Source: Circinella minor (Eukaryota > Mucoromycota > Mucoromycetes > Mucorales > Lichtheimiaceae). Taken from it: a stretch of DNA of 64,000 nucleotides. Under the pieces are notes generated by a model. That model made no database searches and was not told where the DNA came from. It saw only the letters and a list, made by a program, of their open reading frames with translations. Below are positions 26,599 to 37,291 of this stretch, piece after piece (positions within the stretch are counted from its first letter, which is position 1; every line of letters begins with the position of its first letter). The stretch is taken from NCBI GenBank assembly GCA_016758965.1, contig JAEPRB010000024.1:124001-188000 (forward strand), in the 5' to 3' direction. A program made the position numbers and the translations under genes.

Positions 26599-27867
26599 CT
26601 AATGGGTTGTTGTTGTTGCTACCGTAGGAGGTGTTGATGATGTCGTGGATTCGTTAGTTGGGGGTGGTGATGGTGGTGGTGATTTTGCTGTAGTAGTAGC
26701 AGTCGATGTTGTTGTAATAGCAGGGGATGTGGCTGTAATAGTAGGTGATGTTGGGGTAGTGTTCAGTTTTGTAATTGTTGAATCGGATGAATGTTCTTTT
26801 AAATCAGTAGACCGAGCACGTTTGGCACGTTTCCGTCTTTGTAAAGTACCTTCATAATTCACAATAGGAACCGTGATATCCATTAAATCATCTTTAGATC
26901 TTTCAGTCCTTCGTAAAAGCTGGTTTTCTGCTGACATGAGCCGTTTTAAATTTTCTTCGACAATACGTGATTGTTGTGAATTTAATTCTCGCACACGTTG
27001 AGGATCATCAGGTCGATGGATATATACCTAATATAAGTATATATGAACACTGTCAATAACATACTCTTTTTCACTTTTTCCTTTCTTTTTTTTTCTCATA
27101 ATATGATAATGAAAACGCACAGGAGTTTGTCTAAAAGAATGCCGTGAAGGGAATTTGGGTAAATAATCTGGTACATAGTCCGGTAATGGAATCTGGCTTG
27201 ATCCTTTCTTTTCACTATTATCGTCATCGTCTTCGTCGTCTTCTTCTTCTTCGTCTTCATCTTTTTCATCGTCTGATGGTAAAAACTGTGTATCTTTTTC
27301 CGAGTTGTCTCGCTCTTCTTTAGATATAGGTATAGGAACTAGTTTATATTTTTAGAGAAAAGAAAAGCCTTTAGTATTACAAACACGCTTTCTTTTTCAT
27401 TTCTTTTGCTTATTGAAATAAGTATAGTAATATTAATGCATACCGAGATTTCCGTTTTGTCTAGATTGCTTCAAATAGTTACCAAAACTTGCTAACTGAA
27501 TGTCATAATCTTCCATGGACCGCAAAATATCATGGTAGTTAGGCTTCGATCGACTAGCAAGTTCAGCATATTTATGTGTTGTCGTTAATAGATTTTCTAA
27601 ATCTATATGAATGATAAAGCGCAAACATCGCGTTAGAAATAAAGAGAAAGGAATGAAATGAAATTGATCAAGTAATACAGGATTTCCAAAGAGAGGAGAA
27701 AGAAAAGGAAATAATTTTCATTATTTACATTGTTCAAGCACATTGCTCAAATTTTCCAAGGCTGATCGTTGTATAGATTCAAAACCTGCTTCTCGTATTA
27801 TAAGGGATACTGTTTTGCAATTGGCAGCATGTGTAAATTCAGAACTTGAAAAATGTGAATCTGGCAT
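26599..27867 (-). CDS. TAF8-like TFIID subunit
   Basis: Four exons: 27867-27729, 27602-27444, about 27338-27123 and about 27028-26599. The first two encode a histone fold (CKTVSLIIREAGFESIQRSA and LENLLTTTHKYAELASRSKP, then DILRSMEDYDI) as in the BTP/Taf8 family. After an acidic linker comes the Taf8 C-terminal signature PLPDYVPDYLPKFPSRHSFR with QTPVYIHRPDDP. The remainder is a basic RRKRAKRAR patch, a likely nuclear signal, and a Thr/Pro-rich tail. TAF8 pairs with TAF10 in TFIID (yeast Taf8-Taf10) and is needed for RNA polymerase II initiation. One donor (GTGCGT, about 27122) is non-standard, but the join recreates the conserved TPVYIHRP motif. Confidence 0.88.
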
Positions 27868-28132
27868 TGGCGTTCTTTTATCTTTTGATTATGTTTGTGA
27901 GGTAAGAGAGAGCGAAGAAAAGGTTCTAAGAAATTGTGGGCGGTGTTAAAGTACCTGGGGCCAATCATTTTATAAGTTAAGCAACAATTTCAGCTAATGA
28001 AATCATGATTTAACGCCTATGTGCTACCTAAGCGTATGTGTACTAAGAGCGTTTATGCGCGTATGTAATTTTCCTTTTTGTTTTGTTTGAAAAAAAAATT
28101 TATACAACACAGGTATTCCCTCTTGTTATAAT
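27868..28132. other. Promoter region of TAF8, includes first copy of a diverged repeat
   Basis: Contains an imperfect hairpin-forming unit at 27957-28013 that is similar to a second copy at 28267-28327. Within it, the 12 bp sequence AAATCATGATTT (28000-28011) is a perfect palindrome. Confidence 0.5.
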
Positions 28133-28327
28133 ATGGATAACGACGACGTGTCTTCGCCAGATAAACGCGGTCCTGGTAGACCGTTCGGTAGTAAAAATAA
28201 ACCAACATGTAAAAAACGTCTTTCTGCCTTGAATAGTACAAGTGCTTGAATTGAAAAAGGGAAATTTGTGGCCAACTATTGGGTGAGTTAAGAAGATGTT
28301 AATTGAGCCAATGAAATCACGACTTAA
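27957..28327. repeat. Diverged ~60 bp direct repeats flanking a micro-ORF
   Basis: Copy A at 27957-28013 and copy B at 28267-28327. The right halves (27991-28014 and 28305-28328) match at 20 of 24 positions, around AATGAAATCAYGAYTTAAC. In copy B, GAGTTAAG on the left and CTTAAC on the right can pair as a stem; the stem is partly lost in copy A. The similarity was read by eye. Confidence 0.55.
28133..28249 (+). CDS. AT-hook micro-ORF (38 aa) or exon
   Basis: The ATG at 28133 opens a 38-codon frame, MDNDDVSSPDKRGPGRPFGS followed by KNKPTCKK and an STSA end. The core RGPGRPFGSKNK matches the AT-hook consensus (R-G-R-P flanked by basic residues and often G-S-K-N-K), a minor-groove DNA-binding motif. 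An AG preceded by a T-rich run lies 20 bp upstream of the ATG, so this could be an exon of a longer or degraded gene rather than a micro-gene. It sits exactly between the two diverged repeats described for 27957-28327. No partner exon was found. Confidence 0.4.
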   Translation: MDNDDVSSPDKRGPGRPFGSKNKPTCKKRLSALNSTSA

Positions 28328-28739
28328 CTGTTCAATATATATATATATATATTCATTGTTACATATATAAATGTCATTAAAAAGGCAGTAATTGATGTGG
28401 GAATGACGGTGAAGATATAATACTGTAATTGTTAGATCAGAAATCTAATTAGCTTTGAGAAGCCTAAGCTACCGATATTATGTTGTATTTTAAGCAATAA
28501 CATATAATATAAATATATATAATAAAAGCCAGCGTATTATAAGATACGTATATTAATATTATTACATAGAAGTTGAAAACTTATAGCACTATTATACCAT
28601 TGAAGCTAAGATTGTTAAACGCAAGTATCAATGTTTGAATGAACACAAAGGAATAAAACTTTTTGTACCTATATACATATGATATAAAAATGTACATTGT
28701 ATCAGCATTGTGTAAACTGTTTTTTTTATATACAGGATG
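28250..28739. other. Intergenic, AT-rich, second repeat copy
   Basis: Contains repeat copy B (28267-28327), an (AT)n run at 28337-28351, and no open frame of note. Confidence 0.5.
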
Positions 28740-29190
28740 TTAACCTTTACCTTGTCGCTTTGGGATATAATGAAATATTGCGACAACAATTGATCCAATT
28801 CCAACTCTTACTGTTGCTGATTGACTAAAAAAGAGATAAACAGAAAGTTCTTTGTAATGATCAACGATAATTCAAGCAAAAATGATGTTGCGTGATAGGA
28901 AAAGATGAGTTACTTGGTAAATCAAAGATATATTTCACTTCATTATCTCGTTCAAGAACATTAGTAACTTGACTTGAAATACTATCTCTTGGTTGATTTT
29001 CAACTATTTCATATTCACGCAAACGATTCAAACATGCTTGTGCTTTATCTTTACAAAATGCTTTGTTTTTGGTTTCATTAAAAGCTTTATCAACACTTTC
29101 ATTAAATCTTGGATTATATGTAGTATTATTAATAGCCTTCTTGAGCCAGTCTTCTTTGTTACACTTGTAAGCTAAATAAAGACTGGTCAT
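28740..29190 (-). CDS. Small predicted membrane-tailed protein, unknown
   Basis: Two exons (29190-28914 and 28816-28740) give about 117 residues. The first is helical and charged, starting MTSLYLAYKCNKEDWLKKAI, with spaced cysteines (FCKDKAQAC). The second adds a single hydrophobic segment VRVGIGSIVVAIFHYIPKRQ and ends with basic residues, a tail-anchor-like organisation. Splicing to the acceptor at 28818-28817 keeps the frame, whereas the nearest upstream TAG acceptor would cause a stop; that supports the join. The size and the Cys spacing resemble small mitochondrial assembly factors, but I recognise no family. Confidence 0.55.
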
Positions 29191-29429
29191 GGTTATGAAT
29201 TGAAGCTTTGAAGCTTAATAATAATAGCCCAATCAATTATGGAACAGATTTTTGTAAGCAAAAAAAAAGCGCAGTAACTGGCAGTATAAATATTTGGAAC
29301 GCGTCATCTCGCGCACGCGACACGTTTTTTTCTTTTTCTTTTTCTTTTTCTTTCTTTTCTCTTTCTTTTTTTTTTTTTTGACACATCCATTTTTACACAT
29401 TATGAATCATACATCAAAGTGTCATCATC

Positions 29430-29624
29430 AAGAAGACTTGCCCGCAAGGATCACTAGAAATGGTCAGCAACCTTGCCAAAACAAATCATAATATTCATCG
29501 AACTGCAAAGCAAATAAGCAATGCGTTAGCAAGTTTAGGTGGCACGAAACAACTATAAATGGGAACAGGTTAAAAAGAACCATTCCAATCTTTTGTACAA
29601 GGAACATAAGGATAAAGCTTTGTC

Positions 29625-29658
<34 letters not shown>

Positions 29659-31004
29659 CCTGAAAATGATCAGGATGAAGCAAACTTAATTGACGACGAC
29701 GAAGAGGAATTACGAATGACTTCAGCCGTTGCAATTGCCAGTGTGTTGCGTGATGATATTCTCAATGACGTGGTTTACAACTCACTAAAGCAAGCAGCAA
29801 TGGACGCAACTACAACAGTATCAAATGTTAGTGCTCTTGTTCGGATGATATTATTATCATTAGCTCAGCAAAATATATCAATTATCAAAAGAGACGACGT
29901 CCAGCTCAAAAAGAAAAGTCCGGTTTTGATATTACGAAAATTCTACCAAAGTTATTTACTGTTCGTAACAGAGAACTCTTGGACAATATAAACAAGATTA
30001 TGGTTGCTTCCCCAAATCTTGCTCTAAAGGAACAGCTTGATAAGTTATACAAGCCCAATACCAGAGCGAAAAACTTACAAGAAATATGCACCAACGTTCA
30101 CTTACAGTTTATACAGTCGCATCATCTTGGAAATAAGAAAGATAATAACAACGATACCATCCACCCATTATGGGCTGACCTTATTTTCAATAAGTCCAAC
30201 CTTTCTTCAACGGGAGACGGTTCAAGCATCACAACAGCAACAGCAGTCAAAGAATTCAATACAAATTTACAAAATATGTGGTCAGGAACTAATATTTATG
30301 CAAAATCCCAACGTTACTTGATCCGTATTTTGCTTCGAGTACATTTGGCTCCTGGACGTGAACAAAAGATAATCATACGTGCCAAGACACTTATTCAAAA
30401 AACAAAGGAGAAAAAATAACAACAATCTTCGACATCGCAACCTCAACAATTATCAAGAAAACAAATTAAGTCTAAGATTCAGCATGAATGTCATCAAATG
30501 GCAAATCATATACGGCACGGAGAACTTTACGAAGATGATGAACATAAATACGCAACGTATGTCCAATCCAGCATGAAACGATTGGATAAATTGGCTTCCA
30601 TTCTAAAAGATCCTGGAACGGTATGATTTATTTTTATTATTACTTTTGATGTTTATTATTTATCTGTGAATAGATTTAATAATAATTCTACAACAGGGAA
30701 AATCGTGTATTGGTGCCAAGGCTGAAAAGGGCAAGGTAAAAATGGGGAAATATGAAAATAAATTGTTTGGTTATGCTAAATCAAAGCACTGATGCGTATT
30801 TTTCTCTTTGTTCTCATATTAATATAGGACGTCGATCATATTGCAAGCAGCCTTGGACCCGGTGATTTAGTAGAAATGTGGGAAGGCGAAGTTGAAGAAT
30901 AGGGAGAGGAAGTAGTAGTAGAAGAAGAAGAAGAACCAAATGCGATGGAAAAAGGCACAACCAGAGTACGAATATTATACCTTCAGCCAGACGAGACAGT
31001 GTAG
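29430..31004 (+). pseudogene. Decayed coding region of unknown family (possible element passenger)
   Basis: A long region of protein-like sequence is spread over different frames. It begins near EMVSNLAKTNHNIHRTAKQI and changes frame around 29538. It continues through a (CAA)n polyglutamine run (29627-29660) and helical sequence to a further frame change near 29911. It then meets an in-frame TAA at 30417-30419, after which the same frame stays open. Two plausible introns (about 30624-30697 and 30736-30828) join to DVDHIASSLGPGDLVEMWEG. An in-frame TAG at 30901-30903 follows, with the frame again open to 31004. The lesions indicate a dead gene. No family was recognised; it lies directly upstream of the TnpB/Fanzor-like remnant. 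Confidence 0.55.
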
Positions 31005-31529
31005 CCGGTGTGGATGTTTTTATATTAAATTTATAAGTAGATATATTTATTCAGCTACGATAGATGCTTATGTATTTTTATAGTGAGCACCAGTAATATT
31101 ATCGTATATTACAACGTAATTGATTATTAAGATAACTCAAGTTCTTTTGAGATAATATATGTTAAGCGATAATGATTTTAAGATAATCTCTTAGATAAAA
31201 TAAAATAAATAAAACAACCCAATATACGGTGTTGAGTGATCAATAGAAAATAATTTTAAATAAAGATTGATTAATTGACTGATTGATAATTTTTATTTGG
31301 TTTAAAAAAGTTGGGGTTTATATATCTTTTACAATTGTTGCGCAGCAACTGTCTAATATCGCGCAGCTATTACATGTGATTGCTTAATTAATTAATTGGC
31401 GGGATATTTATATTAAGTTGTTGTACAATCGGTTGATTCGTGAAAAAAGGTAATAGAAATGAGAACATTCTTATATGAATAAATATTCAGAATATTCGTG
31501 TATAAAAATAGAAAATAAGAAAAGTTGTT
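31005..31529. other. Spacer between two decayed coding regions
   Basis: AT-rich. It includes an imperfect inverted repeat at 31335-31351 (GTTGC GCA GCAAC core) and a nearby GCGCAGC copy at about 31361. No gene seen. Confidence 0.4.
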
Positions 31530-34407
31530 TATGTAAGGGTTACAACAGTCGTTCCAAAGGGAAATCGGTAGATCAAACACCAGAAGAAAAGGTGAAAGAA
31601 GCAAGTGCTACTCGTATCAGAAAACTTGAAGGTATCTATATGTTGTAATTATTATTTTTTTGCTTGATACATATCTATGGATATAGCTTTGAATGAGTTA
31701 TGTTGTTTGGCAAAGACAGTGTTGAGGAAGTAAGTGATGAATATCCCGCTCGATCTTTTAGGTTTGATCAAGGCATTACTTCGCGATCCAAAAATCGATC
31801 GAACTGGAAGTGTATCTGATAACGAGGTCTTAAAAGCTTCCTATGACAAGTCTCTTAAATCTGACGAAATCGCTGTTGTAAAGCTCATTGCCAACCAGCT
31901 ACTACCCTACGCTCCTCACTCAGAGTCGATGTGTCTTTTAACCCAATTGCCATTCATTCTTCTCGCCAACTCAATTCTGATTGCTGTCGGTTATCATGAT
32001 CACGTACAAGAGATATCACCAATCGTTTCTCCTCACAATATTCATGCAATACCCACCAATCCTGCCATTATTTACGAGACTTTAACACTCCACAAGAATG
32101 GTATTTCCCAAGGACCCTTCGAGGTAATGCCAGTTGGTACACATAAGGCAATCACTTCAAGCTATGCCGCCCGCAAGAACGGCGACCCCATGTGGTGGTC
32201 TTTTTTCGATAAAGAGGAGGTTGTGTCTTTATGCAATTGACACAAACTATTATTTGCCAACTGGATGATTGTTAGATCTGACAAGACGGTTTCTATATTG
32301 GGATCGATAAAGGATGGTCATGTTCCTGTGGTGTCCGGATATGAGACAAGACAAAAGAAGAATCGTAAAAAGAAGAAAAAAAGAAAAGTAAAGGTGTTCA
32401 TGTTGCCAAGGAGTATGTTGGAAAGTCATTGCAACAACTACTACAACAATTGGATTACGTTGAAGATATGATCAACAAGATGACTGCAGCTAGAGATATA
32501 TTGAAGACGAAGTTCAGGGAGGCTATCGAGGAATGGAATAGAACCAAAACTGAACGTTTAAAGAGTTGTGGCACCATTAAGCGTTTGTTAAGTCAGAAGC
32601 TTAAAGGTCAAGTTTACGCCAAACGGAAAAAGAGTCATTTGCTCAAACTAGCTCGAAGAGATATCAAAGATTGGAGAAGTTCCCAATATAACCTTAATAA
32701 GGTACTAAGCAACTTTTTATTTGTCTTCTTCTTTTTTTCCTTTGCTCTTTTTGTGTAAAGTTAGTTTTTTTATTAAATATTGAATTTTTAGGTCATTGAA
32801 AACCACAGCACCACTGGTGCTTTGCCTGTTGATGTACCACCTACCAAACCAACTCCAGAACGCGTGCAACATGAGGATGTTGCAGCGAATATTGATATTT
32901 CAAGGTTGCATTTTAAGAAGGTTGCATATGGGACCACCGATTACGGTCATGTTGTATTAGCTCAAACAGTTCCCTTGACAAATGATGATGTTCAGTTCCA
33001 CGTTCATTTGTACAACCAACAACAAGAGTACCAACAACAGCAACTTGAACAAATCGAAAGCTTGGTTAACCTTGAAAAGGCGGAATTTATTGATGATAGT
33101 GAAGAGAAGCAAGAAGTCGACTTTATTTCAAGTCAACTGCAACAACAATAGCGTACAGGAACAACTGCAAGAGCACCAACTTGAAGAAACAGACCAGACC
33201 TTACAACAACCACAACCAAGCGACCAGCATTGTTTCTGGGTAATCCAAGCTTGTGCTGAGCATGATTCGATACGTTTAACTGATCAACCTTTATCGAATC
33301 AACAAATCGAGCAACTACGTCTCAAACTCACCAATGAAATAAAATTCACCAAAAAAAGAATATTCTATTGATGATTTGAAACTGGCAAAACCTTTCTTAA
33401 TCACACATGAACAAGTGGATGAGGAGTCGTTTAACAAGTCAGTTACTTATCACTTTTTTTTTCTAAAATAGTCGAAGAAAAACAAGAAGGTTGTTAATGC
33501 TGAAGGATTGTTGAAGAAGAACTCATTTAGTGACATTATGGAACTAAGTGAAATATTGAAAAGGCAACAGGTAAATAAATTATGTGTTATTTATTTTGGA
33601 TAGTGCCTAGTTGGTTGCTCACATCGATGATATATGAGAATCGATTGTCTGTTAAGAATACACTCTGTGATTTCTATTATTCTCCATCTGCTATGAATGA
33701 AAGGCGACACCAGATAATCAAAAATAACCTTGTTTATTTTAAACTGGCTTGTGCTGAACGTCGTTACGCGAAGAAGGTGACAGCAGATAAATAACATTTG
33801 AAGAAAAAAGAAGTTACCTTCATGATGCTGTAAGCTTACTTTTAATATTTTGTTCATTATATCATTTTTATGTAATACTGTTATGAGATTAAGAAATTGA
33901 CATGACTGTATTTTTTTTTGTATTGATAGGATTGGACTTGCAGGAATGGGTTTCAACATTTTTCTTAAAGGACGACCAAGAAGAGGCGGGAAGAAGTTTC
34001 GAGGTGCACATTACCATTCGACGACTGTTGGTTTACAAAAAGAACACAGATCTAGTCAGACATGCGGTTTTTGTTTCTCACCCTGGGAATTATTACCATC
34101 AAATATTGTCAAGAATGGGAAAAAGAAGAAAACATCACACGGCGCCCTCATCTGCACGAATCCTACTTGTCCCGCAGTGAAAGCAGCTGGCTAATCACTT
34201 TTAATCGAGATTCGGTTGGTGCAACCGGTATTGGGTTGGCGGGTACAACAACTCTATTACGTATCACCTGACAGTATACCATTACCACCATATAACCCTT
34301 CCCCCACCACTATCACATCGTCAACTACACCCAGTAAATTCCAACTGTATAAAAAATTTAGTTTGGTTTCGCCATCACTCCGTTCGTATGATATGTATTT
34401 TAAGTAA
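31530..34407 (+). pseudogene. Decayed Fanzor/TnpB-like (OrfB zinc-ribbon) nuclease gene
   Basis: Protein-like sequence over 2.9 kb with TnpB-superfamily hallmarks in the expected order. These are a helical N-terminal half, a RuvC-I-like block (VAYGTTDYGHVVLAQTVPL; candidate Asp codon 32939-32941), a RuvC-II-like region with RPRRGGKKF, a Cys4 zinc ribbon beginning HRSSQTCGFCF with a later CTNPTC pair (Cys codons 34063, 34072, 34153, 34168), and a RuvC-III-like FNRDSVGATGIGLAG (NRD at 34203-34211). Fanzors are eukaryotic TnpB relatives that act as RNA-guided DNA nucleases. Here the gene is broken: TGA at 32238, a frame change in an A-rich run at about 32355-32395, TAG at 33148, a frame change at an A7 run near 33351, TAA at 33792 and TAA at 34192. 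Plausible introns exist (about 32701-32791, 33828-33929). The family call is from motifs, not a search. Confidence 0.7.
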
Positions 34408-35170
34408 CCAAGATGATGAGCATGTGTGTAAAGTAAACCAAAAATATTATCAAATAATTTAACTGTTATATATTCATTTATCATAGGTGCAAGTCAGACA
34501 TCCACTGTTATTCATGGACCATTTAAGACCACTTATATTTTTCCCCTCCCCTCATTTTATTCCCCAGTGCCAAATTGTGGGGGACCAGAAAGGTGATTTT
34601 ACAAAATTCTTTTTTTTATAGCCGAATCGGACTGTCAAATGGATGAAGGGAATGTGAAGGTGTATCTATAATATTCATTCTTACTGAATAATACATGTAT
34701 ATGTTATAAAAATCAGAGAGTAATAACTAACAAACATTCGACGTACAAAATTTTTTATAACGGAATGAGAGTAATATTTGATTTATTTGTATGCATTAAT
34801 GATATAATGATTCCTTGTATTGTTACCAATATAGGATGAAAGCTCATTAATAAATAGGCATATATCATATTTCAGCAATTAATAGTAACAGCAGTATTAA
34901 TAAGCTATTGTACGATCTAGTGAACAGAATATCATAAAATAACACACATCGTATAGCAGTAGTAAATAGCACACGCTGGAATAAGTAATAAATTAAGCTA
35001 ACAATAACCGTACAGTGAAAAAGATTTTTTTTTCACAAAGCTCTGGTGATTCCTTCCCTAATTTGGTGAATTTGTAAGATGTATCGATATTTTTTGTTCA
35101 GCAAACAGTATGACAAATAAAGAAAAATTGACAGTAATGATATTAAAAAATAATAATATAAACGATTCTA
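34408..35170. other. Intergenic; possible guide-RNA/right end of the dead element
   Basis: AT-rich sequence downstream of the TnpB/Fanzor-like remnant, where a guide RNA would be expected in an active element. A short GC-richer patch at 34537-34602 contains CCCC/GGGG runs that can pair (CCCCAGTGCC with GTGGGGGAC). No terminal inverted repeat or target duplication was recognised by eye. Confidence 0.35.
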
Positions 35171-36322
35171 TTATGGCATCAATTCATCATTATCTAATTT
35201 TTCCTTTGTAATTAATTGGTCAATATCAGAAATAATCCAAGACCAGTCATTGATAGGTTCACCATTCTCTGGGTCTCTTCCAGAAACCATCTCATGTGCT
35301 GGTTCGAAATAAGGTGTTTCGAATTGAACAAGTAATGTCCGTCGTCCTTCATCGTATAAAAGTATTTCATCCCCACGACTGATCTTGTATACCACATCTG
35401 CATCCACTTCCACATCCACTCGAATATGTACACCTTCCATCAATCCTTTTGCAACACGTGCTCTATAATCCCGAAACGATTCTTCTTCAACATCCACATT
35501 AGCGGCTTTCAAACATAACTTGAGTGTCATCCATTCAAGTATTTCATATTGTCGTGTATGTGTAAATGCAATCGAACTTCCCAATGTAACCCAAACATCA
35601 CCAAGATTTGCATCATATATTTGCGGCAAGTTGATACTTATTTTTTCATCGCCAGTGAGACACTCTTTACCAGCTTTTGTGTATCGTTCCAACAAGTCAA
35701 TGTTCATCATCCCTTCAAGTTCTTTCTTCATGTTTTCATCCGGATTATTAAGATATTGTGATAAGACATTGAGTGCTCTACGAGAGGCAAATGTTGCTAG
35801 TAAATACAAAACCATTAATAACCAGTTAGTACAGTCAATAATGTGCCATCCGGTTACATTTATATTGATCCAAAAAAAATATCCATGTATAAAACGAAAA
35901 AAAAAATGAAACAAAAATAAAACAAACCTCCAAGCAAAAACTGTTCTGGAAAATAAGAGGAACCGGTATTCAAGTGGACGGTACGGGACGCCAGCCATAC
36001 ACTAAGTCGGTGCTGAAGACTAACAGGTAATATATTCATCCAACCGAACGATGAAGGAGCATGTACATATGGATACTTTGAAATCCGGGGTGGTGAACCG
36101 TTTAATAGCCATGCTAATATAGAAAATACATTATATTACGTGTTTGTTCGTTAACGTGGGTGTGATTCTTAATAAATATATATAATTAGAATGAAAAAAA
36201 TCATTACGAAAGTCTTTTATATTTGAAGGCTTTTCTTGAAAAGCAAATTTCGCATGAGAGAAATGGCGAGTGTGTTGTAAAGGACGTAACCTGGCGACGA
36301 GACGTATTGAGTTATTAAGCAT
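35171..36322 (-). CDS. Mitochondrial Tim44/mL45-like protein
   Basis: Three exons on the minus strand: 36322-36210, 36110-35932 and 35798-35171. The N-terminus MLNNSIRLVARLRPLQHTRH is rich in Arg/Leu/Ser without acids, a typical matrix presequence. The body begins WLLNGSPPRISKYPYVHAPS, and the C-terminal half has Tim44-like alpha/beta character: NMKKELEGMMNIDLLERYT, then alternating strands with EGVHIRVDVEVDADVVYKI and DWSWIISDIDQL. This fold is shared by Tim44, mitochondrial ribosomal mL45 and the inner-membrane ribosome receptor Mba1. Which subfamily this is cannot be decided by eye. It is divergent from IMP3, 167 bp away. Confidence 0.6.
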
Positions 36323-36489
36323 AACGTGTATATCTAAATAAAACAGCAGGAAAAGGTTCATCAAACTGCTCTAGTGGTCGTCGAATTATATTCAGACATT
36401 TTTTACAAGCCGCTTTTGAAGTAAGAATCCCGAACTTTTTAAAGCTCTTTTTTTTTTTCTCTGGCTCTCTCTTTTATAATAACACAACA

Positions 36490-37257
36490 ATGAGACAACT
36501 TAAATATCATGAACAAAAGCTTTTAAAGAAGGTTGATTTCCTTCAATGGAAGAAAGACGATAACATTCGAGAAATTAAAGTTATTCGACGATACCATTTA
36601 CAACAACGAGAAGATTATCACAAGTAAGTTATTTTTAAATGTATTATTATTTTAGATCTGGATCGGATCGGATCGGTTCCTAGTACTCTTTTGATCAAAA
36701 CGAAAAATAATATTAATCAAGTGATATATTTTAGATATAATAAACTTGTAGGAAATATTAAACAATTGGCCAACAAAATCTCACTTTTGGATTCACGAGA
36801 TCCTTTCCGTACAGAACAAGAAAAGGCCCTTTTGGATAAACTTTATATGATGGGGATTATTACTTCAACCAGTAAATTCAGCGATTGTAACAAAGTAACT
36901 GTATCTGCATTCTGTCGAAGGCGGTTACCAATTGTCATGTGTCGTTTAAAAATGGCAGAAACAGTCAAGGAAGCTGTAACATTTGTAGAACAAGGTCACG
37001 TTCGTGTAGGTCCTCAAACTATCACAGACACTGCCTTTTTGGTTACTCGAACTATGGAAGATTTCGTCACTTGGGTAGATACATCCAAGATTAAGAGAAA
37101 GATCATGAAATACAACGATAAGGTAAATTATATGTTTCAATGTTTCTTTAGAAGAAGTAATTGAAATTGGGAATAGATTGAAGATACCTTGTATATAAAC
37201 TAATCAGTGGTTTACATTAAATTATTATTATAGTTGGATGATTACGATCTATTGTAA
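36490..37257 (+). CDS. IMP3: Imp3, U3 snoRNP small ribosomal processome protein
   Basis: Three exons (36490-36623, 36735-37122, 37234-37257) encode about 181 residues, the family length. The N-terminus [20 protein letters not shown] is the signature of Imp3. An S4-like RNA-binding domain follows: [20 protein letters not shown] and [19 protein letters not shown]. The protein ends with KYNDKLDDYDLL, as in other Imp3 proteins. Imp3 bridges U3 snoRNA to pre-18S rRNA together with Imp4 and Mpp10 in the nucleolus. The last exon codes for only seven residues plus stop. It converges on a SETD9-like gene, with 34 bp between stop codons. Confidence 0.96.
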
Positions 37258-37291
37258 AATAAAACAAATAATATATTATTATGCTATACTA

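Noticed and set aside
29294..29491. 65-codon frame with a poly-phenylalanine start
   Set aside because: Produced by a T-rich run; no supporting homology.
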